From G039954875 sp039954875 (GTDB taxonomy: Bacteria > Bacteroidota > Bacteroidia > Flavobacteriales > Blattabacteriaceae): 64,000 nt of DNA. Position 1 is the stretch's first letter; every line of letters begins with the position of its first letter. The position numbers and the translations under genes are program-made. A model generated the notes under the pieces. It was not told where the DNA came from. It made no database searches and was given only the letters and a program-made list of their open reading frames with translations. The stretch covers positions 1,302,001-1,366,000 of the forward strand of contig CP157202.1 of assembly GCA_039954875.1 (NCBI GenBank), written 5' to 3'. Below, piece after piece: positions 57,394-64,000 of the stretch.

Positions 57394-58338
57394 ATGGCTA
57401 TGAAAGCTTGGATGCGTTTACTCAAGGGGAGTATCTTTTCCGTTTTATTGTTAAACGGATTTCAGTGTGAGACCGCACAAGTGTCAGATGATGTAGAGAT
57501 CGACGGGATATATTACAATCCCACTACAGGTACTATTACTCCGAATGCTACAGTTGAAAAAGACTTTTACGAGAGCCAATACGGTGATGTAAAATATAAT
57601 GAATATGTTCCTCGTGTAGTAGGCCAATATTTTAATCCTTTGGGCAATGGTCCCGAGGATAGTATTTCGAAAAATCCAGACCAAAGCAGGATCAATATAA
57701 ATAGATTGAGCTTGAATTATGATTTTGATTATAAAAATACCTGGAAGCCGAGCAGAGCGAGGAATATCTCTTACAATGTGTTCAGATCTTATCCCTATGG
57801 GGAATGGGACTATCCACACCATTGGACTTGGAATTATGATTGGTGTAGAGGTCCCTTTGGTCATTACTGGGGATTTTATTATCCAGCTTGGGTCTTTTCA
57901 TGGTCTTTAGATTGGGATGTTGATATGTCTTGGCCTTACCCTTATTGGAGTTGGAATTACGGTTGGGGTGATTATCCGTGGTATGGATATGGTCATTCTT
58001 GGGATACAGTATACTGGGGGCAGCCTCATCATCAAAAAAACCAGCCAGTGAAGTACCATGAGGGTTTTAGTAAAAATTACAGTTCACAAGATCATCATTT
58101 TACTACCCCTGAATATCAAAATCATCCCCCCCACCAGCAAGACCATTATGAGAACTATAGACATCATAATAACTCATCTGTAGACTATAACTCACAGCAC
58201 GGAGGCTCTTACCAAGACCGTGGTATCAGGTATCATGAAGGTTTTAGTAGGGATTACAGCTCACAGGGACATCGTACAAATCCCAATTACCCACAAAATC
58301 ATCCTTCTTATCCATCGCAAGGCAATTCCAAGTTATAG
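57394..58338 (+). CDS. Tyr/Trp/His-rich secreted or lipid-anchored surface protein
   Basis: A 314-residue exported protein. The N terminus (KGSIFSVLLLNGFQCE) resembles a signal peptide with a poor lipobox Cys. Residues ~20-110 form a polar domain (DDVEIDGIYYNPTTGTITP). Residues ~130-210 are extremely aromatic (WDYPHHWTWNYDW and similar), and the C terminus is Gln/His/Asn-rich with an imperfect repeat: YHEGFSKNYSSQDH and YHEGFSRDYSSQGH. It resembles Bacteroidota proteins loosely annotated as vitellogenin-like, which sit between proS and an OmpP1-type gene. Role unknown. It probably works with the next gene. Confidence 0.75.
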   Translation: MAMKAWMRLLKGSIFSVLLLNGFQCETAQVSDDVEIDGIYYNPTTGTITPNATVEKDFYESQYGDVKYNEYVPRVVGQYFNPLGNGPEDSISKNPDQSRININRLSLNYDFDYKNTWKPSRARNISYNVFRSYPYGEWDYPHHWTWNYDWCRGPFGHYWGFYYPAWVFSWSLDWDVDMSWPYPYWSWNYGWGDYPWYGYGHSWDTVYWGQPHHQKNQPVKYHEGFSKNYSSQDHHFTTPEYQNHPPHQQDHYENYRHHNNSSVDYNSQHGGSYQDRGIRYHEGFSRDYSSQGHRTNPNYPQNHPSYPSQGNSKL

Positions 58339-58391
58339 TGGTGGAAAGGCTCACTTTACATATCAGATAAGCAAAATAATTTAATCGGTTT

Positions 58392-59825
58392 ATGAATAAA
58401 AGTATTATAGCAATTTTATTATTAATCAACCATTTAATATTTGCTCAGAACAAGGATGAAAACCTCGATTTCATCAGGCGAACCTTTATCTATAGTGATG
58501 AGAACTTAGAAGGGACAGCACGCTATCGAGCGATGAGTGGTGCTATGGGTGCCTTGGGTGGAGACCTTTCTACTGTGGGGCTAAACCCAGCTGGTGGAGG
58601 AGTTTTCCTCTCTTCTTCTGGGGTCATCACTTTGGGTGTAACTACGATAGGGAATAAGTTAATGTTTGGAAATTCACGTAGCGACATCCAGAGTAAACTT
58701 AACTTGAATCAAAAGGGATTGGCTTTGGTCTTTAACAATAAGGGCCAAGACGTTTCTTTCAAAAAATGGGTAATCACGGCTCATTATACCCGGTCTGCCT
58801 TGCTTGATAGTAGAATATACTTTCCTAATAATGAAGAAATTATCTTAAAACACTATGGAGGAGGAGATTGTTTTGCTGGATACCGTGACGTTTCTACAGG
58901 GAGCACCAATAGATTTAACTTAGCGTTGTCCACAAACTATCGGAATAAGCTGTATATGGGAGCAGGGATAAATTTTTACAATTTAAGTCATGATAAAATA
59001 GTAGCATGGTATGCTTATGATAAACAAGCTGACGAAATCATTACATTCTCAGCAAATGATCGTCCGTATAATGAGAGTGGTTCTGGCTTTTCGGTCAATG
59101 TAGGTGCTATATATAAACCCACACAAGAAGTTAGCTTAGGTTTGGCGTGCCATTCACCTACATGGTGGAGTGAGATCAGAAATAATTATATTTTCAATGA
59201 CGTTCAGGACAAGCCTGTTGCAGAGTGTGGTAAGCCACCATGTATTTCCTTAGATCAGGGAAGATATTTTCGATACAATCTCAATACACCTGGAAAGCTT
59301 GTCTTTAGTGGAGCTTACATCTTTGGTAAGTTGGGGGTGATTTCTTTAGATTATACCTACAAAATGTACGGGAGTACTAGGTTGAATAGCTCCACTATAC
59401 TTGGCCATTACGATTCAGAAAATGCCTATCTGAAGGCTTTTATGCGAAATACTTCGCAGTTCAGGATAGGAGGAGAATACAGATTGAATCGTTGGCGATT
59501 TAGGACAGGATATCGTTATGAGCAATCCCCTTTCAAATCACAGCAAAGGACAGTCATTGATGCATCCAATCAAAAAAAGACCATAGGATATGTCCCTTTC
59601 GGCAGATTGAACGGTGTTTCTTTAGGGCTAGGTTACAACTGGGGAAGATTTTTTGCGGACCTCTCTTGTGATTATACCTATCATAGTAGGGATCATCTCA
59701 CTAAGAAAGGGCAGTATATAAAACGTTATGAAAGGTGGGGAGAGGTAAATCTTAATGGCGAATATTATGGCAAGGCAAGTCGATCTCAAAACAATTTTTT
59801 ACTCACCTTAGGGATGTACTTTTGA
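58392..59825 (+). CDS. OmpP1/FadL-type outer-membrane beta-barrel protein
   Basis: A 477-residue outer-membrane protein. A signal peptide (IIAILLLINHLIFAQ) precedes a conserved N-terminal segment typical of FadL/hemin-receptor-like Bacteroidota proteins (ARYRAMSGAMGALGGDLSTV, GLNPAGGGVFLSSS). The rest alternates hydrophobic and polar residues as in barrel strands and ends in LLTLGMYF with a terminal Phe, as expected for Bam insertion. It follows the surface protein by 53 bases and was probably cotranscribed. The substrate is unknown. Confidence 0.85.
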   Translation: MNKSIIAILLLINHLIFAQNKDENLDFIRRTFIYSDENLEGTARYRAMSGAMGALGGDLSTVGLNPAGGGVFLSSSGVITLGVTTIGNKLMFGNSRSDIQSKLNLNQKGLALVFNNKGQDVSFKKWVITAHYTRSALLDSRIYFPNNEEIILKHYGGGDCFAGYRDVSTGSTNRFNLALSTNYRNKLYMGAGINFYNLSHDKIVAWYAYDKQADEIITFSANDRPYNESGSGFSVNVGAIYKPTQEVSLGLACHSPTWWSEIRNNYIFNDVQDKPVAECGKPPCISLDQGRYFRYNLNTPGKLVFSGAYIFGKLGVISLDYTYKMYGSTRLNSSTILGHYDSENAYLKAFMRNTSQFRIGGEYRLNRWRFRTGYRYEQSPFKSQQRTVIDASNQKKTIGYVPFGRLNGVSLGLGYNWGRFFADLSCDYTYHSRDHLTKKGQYIKRYERWGEVNLNGEYYGKASRSQNNFLLTLGMYF

Positions 59826-59929
59826 GCCTTAAACCAAAACTATATTATAATAAAATTTAACCCTCATTTGATTTTTTATGGCAATTGCTAAAAAATTTGA
59901 ACTTTTACAAAAGTTGATTTAAGGAATCA

Positions 59930-60293
59930 AAAGTTATTAATATAAGCCATTTATGGAGAGATACCTGACTGATAAAAATGGATATCTGTAACACATAATA
60001 AAAGGGTATTCTATACTAGTATAGTATTCAAAAACGATTCTTCAATCAAGTTCTCTGCGTATAATGCATTATCAAATACCCCTGCAGTGAAAAGTGTAAT
60101 ATCTGTCGCCTTTTCCAAGGAGAAAGGCCAAAATGAAATAGAAACCATATTTAATCATTTATCAGTCAGAAGTGGCGTAAAGGCACGTTTTTAAAAAATC
60201 TTTTTTACCGATAGATGTGGTCTAATTGCCGACAAATATGACAATGAATGCTTACTTACGATGTCAAAAGGACTACTTGAATATTTTTTTTAA
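59930..60293 (+). pseudogene. VOC-superfamily (PhnB/glyoxalase-like) protein, decayed
   Basis: The frame after about 60.0 kb reads SVISVAFSKEKGQNEIETIF, NHLSVRSGVKARF, stop, KIFFTDRCGLIADKYD. This resembles the second half of PhnB-like VOC proteins (EEIxxLFNxLSxGGKV, then FGxxTDKFGVNW). The first half is unclear. The assignment is tentative. Confidence 0.45.
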
Positions 60294-61267
60294 AGAGTAA
60301 CCTCCAATAGTTTTCCTCCGGAAAGAGATTCAAATTTCACTTGAGCTATACAAGCTGGTAAAAATAAGAGCTCACCAGCTTTCATCTCTTCGATACCGGC
60401 TAGTGTTTTGACCGTTAGGGCTCCTTCCACTGCGATAAGTATGGTGAAACAATCTTGATCGGTATAATCTTTTTCGATATTCCCCAGAATAGATAAAATA
60501 TTAATCCGAAAGTAAGACGTCTTTAAGACCTCCGAAAACCTATTTTCTACCAGCTGATAGGATGTTTGACAAGTATCATGCAGCGAGAAGTCAATAGAAT
60601 CGGCAGCGAGTTCGGTGTGCAATTCGCGTTGCTTGCCATTTTTATCAGCTCTGTTGTAGTCGTAAATACGGTAAGTAACATTTGAAGTTTGTTGGATTTC
60701 GGCTATTAAAATCCCGGCGCCAATGGCATGTACTAGACCAGCTGGTAAGTAGTACACCTGCCCTTTTTGTACTGAGATCTTGTTCAGATACTTTTCAATC
60801 TCGCCTTTTTCGATCCATTCAAAATATCGTTCTTGGGAAGCCGCTTGGTTGAATCCCACAATGAGTTTGGCTTCTTCGTCCGCTTGCATGATGTACCACA
60901 TCTCATTTTTTCCAAAGGAGTTGTGGCGTTTTTTAGCTAGATCGTCACCAGGATGTACTTGGATAGAGAGTGGCTTCTGTGCGTCGATGAATTTGATCAG
61001 TAATGGGAATTGCGTTCCAAATTTTTGATAAACCTTTTTTCCAACAAGTTCACCTCGATATCTCTCGATAAGCGTCTTAATGTTTTCCTCAGCCAATGGA
61101 CCGTTGACTACTATACTCAGATGTCCTGCTACATCCGAAAGTTCCCAACTCTCCCCGATACAATCTTGAAGAACCTTTTTTTTTAAAATATTTTTTAATT
61201 TGCTCCCGCCCCAAATGCGGTATTGGAAAATCGGATGAAATCGTAAGGGATATAATACCTGTCCCAC
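60290..61267 (-). CDS. manA: Mannose-6-phosphate isomerase, class I
   Basis: ManA interconverts mannose-6-phosphate and fructose-6-phosphate, feeding GDP-mannose or glycolysis. It has 325 residues, the short bacterial form. IWGGSKLKNIL, the zinc-ligand region SIQVHPGDDLA and KNEMWYIM, and YLPAGLVHAIGAGILIAEIQ are intact. The upstream -7 box at 61287-61294 supports the first ATG. The C-terminal cupin half is complete. Confidence 0.93.
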   Translation of the reverse strand: MGQVLYPLRFHPIFQYRIWGGSKLKNILKKKVLQDCIGESWELSDVAGHLSIVVNGPLAEENIKTLIERYRGELVGKKVYQKFGTQFPLLIKFIDAQKPLSIQVHPGDDLAKKRHNSFGKNEMWYIMQADEEAKLIVGFNQAASQERYFEWIEKGEIEKYLNKISVQKGQVYYLPAGLVHAIGAGILIAEIQQTSNVTYRIYDYNRADKNGKQRELHTELAADSIDFSLHDTCQTSYQLVENRFSEVLKTSYFRINILSILGNIEKDYTDQDCFTILIAVEGALTVKTLAGIEEMKAGELLFLPACIAQVKFESLSGGKLLEVTL

Positions 61268-61286
61268 CAGATCTTTGTTGGATTTA

Positions 61287-61294
61287 CAAATTTA
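61287..61294 (-). promoter_or_regulatory. -7 box of manA
   Basis: Read on the minus strand this is TAAATTTG, 20 bases upstream of the manA ATG. It matches TAnnTTTG; no -33 TTTG is obvious. Confidence 0.4.
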
Positions 61295-61355
61295 GGGATT
61301 AATCTAATAATAAGCTTATAGAAGAAGATATTTATATAATATGGATTCATTTTCA

Positions 61356-61363
61356 TACCTTTG
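61356..61363 (+). promoter_or_regulatory. -7 box of folE
   Basis: TACCTTTG matches the Bacteroidota -7 consensus. It falls between the two possible folE starts, so transcripts from it would exclude the start at 61341 and favour 61389. Confidence 0.5.
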
Positions 61364-61388
61364 TACCCTTCTACATGATAAACCGATT

Positions 61389-62072
61389 ATGAATAAACAT
61401 GAAATATTTTTACTAGAAGAATTAGAAGAGGGCCACTCCTCCTCCACATACCATACTTCTTTGCGTGCAGATGCCTTTAATTTGAGTGATGAAGAAAAAA
61501 TTCATCGTATCGAAGGACATTTCCGGCAAATCATGGAAACCTTGGGGCTAGATATGAGCGATGATAGCTTACGGAACACGCCGAGACGTGTGGCTAAAAT
61601 GTACATCAAGGATATTTTCGGCGGTTTACATCCTGATACCAAACCCAAGGCCTCTACGTTTCAAAATAAATATAAATACAACCAGATGCTTGTCGAGAAA
61701 AATATCGCAGTGTACTCGACTTGCGAACATCATTTCTTACCCATCATAGGTCGGGCTCATGTGGGGTACATCTCCAACGGTAAGGTGATCGGTCTTTCGA
61801 AGATCAATCGAATCGTAGACCATTTTGCCAGAAGACCTCAGGTACAAGAACGGTTGACGATACAGATTGTCCAAGCCCTGCAGGAGATCCTAGATACCCA
61901 AGATGTAGCCTGTGTGATCAATGCCAAACACCTCTGTGTGAATTCTCGTGGTATCCGTGATTTTGGAAGCAGTACTATTACAGCAGAACTCGGTGGCGTT
62001 TTCAAAATCGATCGGGCTACGCGTGAAGAATTTTTGCATCATATCGGAGTTTCGACCCGTTGGGATGTGTGA
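61389..62072 (+). CDS. folE: GTP cyclohydrolase I
   Basis: FolE converts GTP to dihydroneopterin triphosphate, the first step to folate. With the start at 61389 (MNKHEIFLLEE) it has 227 residues; the longer frame from 61341 would begin upstream of the likely promoter. RNTPRRVAKMYIKDIF, the zinc and active-site motif VYSTCEHHFLPIIGRAHVGY, GLSKINRIVDHFARRPQVQE and the C-terminal HLCVNSRGIRDFGSSTITAE are intact. It is followed 20 bases later by cysS. Confidence 0.95.
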   Translation: MNKHEIFLLEELEEGHSSSTYHTSLRADAFNLSDEEKIHRIEGHFRQIMETLGLDMSDDSLRNTPRRVAKMYIKDIFGGLHPDTKPKASTFQNKYKYNQMLVEKNIAVYSTCEHHFLPIIGRAHVGYISNGKVIGLSKINRIVDHFARRPQVQERLTIQIVQALQEILDTQDVACVINAKHLCVNSRGIRDFGSSTITAELGGVFKIDRATREEFLHHIGVSTRWDV

Positions 62073-62092
62073 CATACCAACCATCTTAGACT

Positions 62093-63583
62093 ATGAGGCA
62101 ACAGTACGACCGACAAGTCAAGATTTACAATTCGTTTAGTGGGAAAAAAGAGCTATTCAAGCCCATCACTCCAGGGCATGTGGGGATGTACGTTTGTGGT
62201 CCGACAGTCTACAACCAGGTCCATCTAGGCAATTGCCGTACCTTCATCTCTTTTGACCTAGTCTTCCGCTATTTGAAGCATCTGGGTTATAATTTGCACT
62301 ATGTGCGCAACATCACCGATGTGGGTCATCTAGAAAACGATACAGACGAGGGTGAGGATAAAATCTCTAAAAAAGCCCGACTCGAGCAACTTGAGCCGAT
62401 GGAAATAGTTCAAAAGTATACTTTGGATTTTCATCATATCTTACGCCTTTTCAACACCGTACCCCCCAGTATTGAACCCATTGCTACGGGTCATATCATC
62501 GAACAGATCGAATGGATCAAAAAGCTAATCAAAAAAGGCTTGGCTTATGATATCGATGGCTCGGTCTATTTCGATGTAAAAACCTATAATATAGAGTATG
62601 ATTATGGAGCACTCAGCAGACGGAAGATCAATGAATTGATCGTACAGACTCGACCTCTAGAGGGGCAAGAAGGTAAACGCAATCCTCAAGATTTTGCCCT
62701 ATGGAAAAGAGCTGCTCCCGAGCACATCATGCGTTGGCCTTCGCCTTGGGGAGAGGGTTTTCCAGGCTGGCATCTTGAGTGTACAGCGATGAGCGTAAAG
62801 TACCTCGGCGATACCTTCGATATCCATGGTGGGGGTATAGATTTAAAATTTCCTCACCACGAATGCGAATTGGCACAAGCTCAAGGGGTTTATGGTAAAC
62901 CTCCAGTGCATTATTGGATGCATGCCAATATGCTCACACTGAATGGACAGAAGATGAGCAAGTCTACTGGTAATGTGCTACTACCCGAATCACTTTTCAG
63001 TGGAATGAATGATTTTTTAGAAAAAGCCTTTCATCCGAGCATCGTGCGTTTTTTCATCCTACAAGCTCATTACCGCAATGTGTTGGATTTTTCCAATAAT
63101 GCGATCGTTGCTGCCGAGCGGGGCTATTACCGCCTGATGGATGCTTTTGAGTCTTTAGCAGAGCTTTCAGCAGGGACCATATCAGCTTTTGATGTGGTGG
63201 CTTGGCATCAAAAGTGTTATAAAGCGATGAATGATGATTTCAACAGTCCAGTCTTGATTGCTCAGCTCTTCGAAGCCGTTCGGTACATCGATGCACTATG
63301 CAAGGGAGACGCTCAATTAACTGCTACAGATCTTGATCTTCTAAAGCTTACAATGCATAACTTTATTTTTGAAGTACTTGGACTTGAATCGGTCAAGCGA
63401 GAGTATCCTAAAATGCCTAATTGTCCTCAAGCTTTGATCCAATTGCTCATCGCACTACGTGATCAAGCCCGTCATGAGAAGAATTGGGCACTTTCAGACC
63501 AGATCCGTGATGAATTAGCCCGGCTAGGTATCCAATTGCAGGATGGCAAAGGAAGTATCACTTTTGAGCTCATTCAGTGTTAG
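62093..63583 (+). CDS. cysS: Cysteinyl-tRNA synthetase
   Basis: This class I synthetase charges tRNA-Cys. It has 496 residues. The zinc Cys and nucleotide motif MYVCGPTVYNQVHLGNCRTF, GWHLECTAMSVKYLG, HHECELAQAQ and KMSKSTGNVLLPE are all present, followed by the DALR-type helical domain. It is probably cotranscribed with folE. It appears complete. Confidence 0.96.
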   Translation: MRQQYDRQVKIYNSFSGKKELFKPITPGHVGMYVCGPTVYNQVHLGNCRTFISFDLVFRYLKHLGYNLHYVRNITDVGHLENDTDEGEDKISKKARLEQLEPMEIVQKYTLDFHHILRLFNTVPPSIEPIATGHIIEQIEWIKKLIKKGLAYDIDGSVYFDVKTYNIEYDYGALSRRKINELIVQTRPLEGQEGKRNPQDFALWKRAAPEHIMRWPSPWGEGFPGWHLECTAMSVKYLGDTFDIHGGGIDLKFPHHECELAQAQGVYGKPPVHYWMHANMLTLNGQKMSKSTGNVLLPESLFSGMNDFLEKAFHPSIVRFFILQAHYRNVLDFSNNAIVAAERGYYRLMDAFESLAELSAGTISAFDVVAWHQKCYKAMNDDFNSPVLIAQLFEAVRYIDALCKGDAQLTATDLDLLKLTMHNFIFEVLGLESVKREYPKMPNCPQALIQLLIALRDQARHEKNWALSDQIRDELARLGIQLQDGKGSITFELIQC

Positions 63584-63607
63584 AATACTCAAAATCTTGT
63601 TTAAATC

Positions 63608-64000
63608 ATGCTAAACGAAACGAATGGACAGAAAACTTCTTGGGTTTTTCCTCTGAGCAAGAAGCTTCTGCGCTACTCGAGCTATTGAGCTTAGAAAAAT
63701 ACTGACAAGAACAGTTTTAGCTGAAATCTCAAAGACATCAAGACGGTATCCAATTTCATTTAGTTTCTACAGGCAGTAGGACAATCTCAATGGTTCAAGG
63801 GGCATGATCGTTCTAAGTACGAGAACGTAGTAGTTGATCAAGACATCAAAAAGTGTTATTTTAGACTATTCCAAAAATTAGGCTTTATAAAAGAAGTTCT
63901 ATGTGATCCACAAAAATAAGGTATGCCCAACTTTTCCATTATGCTTGGAAGTTATAAGATTGTAGTAAGGATTCGTGTCAATACTTTTATGAATGATATT
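63608..64000 (+). pseudogene. Unrecognised decayed locus running off the window
   Basis: From ATG 63608 (MLNETNGQKTSWVFPLSKK) the sequence stays protein-like through several stops: FLQAVGQSQWFKGHD, VVVDQDIKKCYFRLFQKLGF, IMLGSYKIVVRIRVN. No family is recognised. It continues past the window end. Confidence 0.35.

Noticed and set aside
1..64000. CRISPR arrays, integrated phage or replication origin
   Set aside because: No regularly spaced repeats, phage structural genes, integrase, DnaA-box cluster or dnaA gene were seen.

Overview
The window reads as an AT-rich chromosome segment of a Bacteroidota bacterium undergoing genome reduction, most likely a host-associated lineage. Three things point to the phylum: Bacteroidota-type promoters (TTTG-N20-TAnnTTTG upstream of aspS, and TAnnTTTG -7 boxes upstream of thrA, greA, manA, folE and a tRNA gene), Bacteroidota-specific families (DUF4230, DUF3109, grasp-with-spasm peptide maturases, BtuG-like beta-propellers, the GH3/beta-lactamase fusion), and a compact bacterial ProRS of the archaeal/eukaryotic-like class. 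Reduction shows as about 26 clean, full-length genes lying between some 25 loci that are still recognisable by homology but are broken by several stops and frameshifts. I see no insertion sequences, phages or CRISPR arrays.

Layout. 0-1.8 kb: rmuC, then a spacer with a possible double-glycine leader peptide. 1.8-6.6 kb: minus-strand thrABC operon. 6.7-13.2 kb: decayed loci (unknown protein, CLC chloride channel, glyA, DUF4230, thioredoxin-like) around intact aspS. 13.6-15.9 kb: rpmF, accB, accC. 15.9-20.8 kb: decayed DUF3109, SLC13 transporter and unknown loci around intact gltA. 20.9-28.8 kb: GH3/beta-lactamase fusion, lon, kdnB, lysA. 29.1 kb: tRNA-Ser(UGA). 29.5-34.8 kb: the complete remains of a ribosomal-peptide locus in the order ATP-grasp, SPASM maturase, small peptide, ABC exporter, HlyD adaptor. 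34.9-37.0 kb: greA, a HIT protein and a histidine kinase. 37.1-42.5 kb: a decayed cobalamin-uptake-like locus with one TonB receptor and three tandem beta-propeller lipoproteins. 42.7-47.5 kb: coaX, then a decayed M1 peptidase and unrecognised remnants. 47.8-52.3 kb: polA, nadD and an SDR. 52.3-55.2 kb: decayed ruvC, a fused UMP synthase (pyrE-pyrF) and pyrD. 55.8-63.6 kb: proS, a surface protein, an OmpP1/FadL-like protein, manA, folE and cysS.

Retained functions are translation (aspS, proS, cysS, rpmF, tRNA-Ser), replication (polA), protein turnover (lon), the TCA entry step (gltA), fatty-acid initiation (accBC), NAD and CoA precursors (nadD, coaX), folate/pterin (folE), envelope sugars (manA, kdnB), and the aspartate-family amino acids threonine and lysine. 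Lost in this window are the last three steps of UMP synthesis, serine hydroxymethyltransferase, RuvC, cobalamin-type uptake, chloride and dicarboxylate transport, and an entire modified-peptide secretion system. The most interesting system is that decayed grasp-with-spasm peptide locus at 29.5-34.8 kb. It still shows diagnostic motifs in every component and includes a short candidate precursor ORF. All functional calls rest on reading translated sequence by eye; no database search was run.
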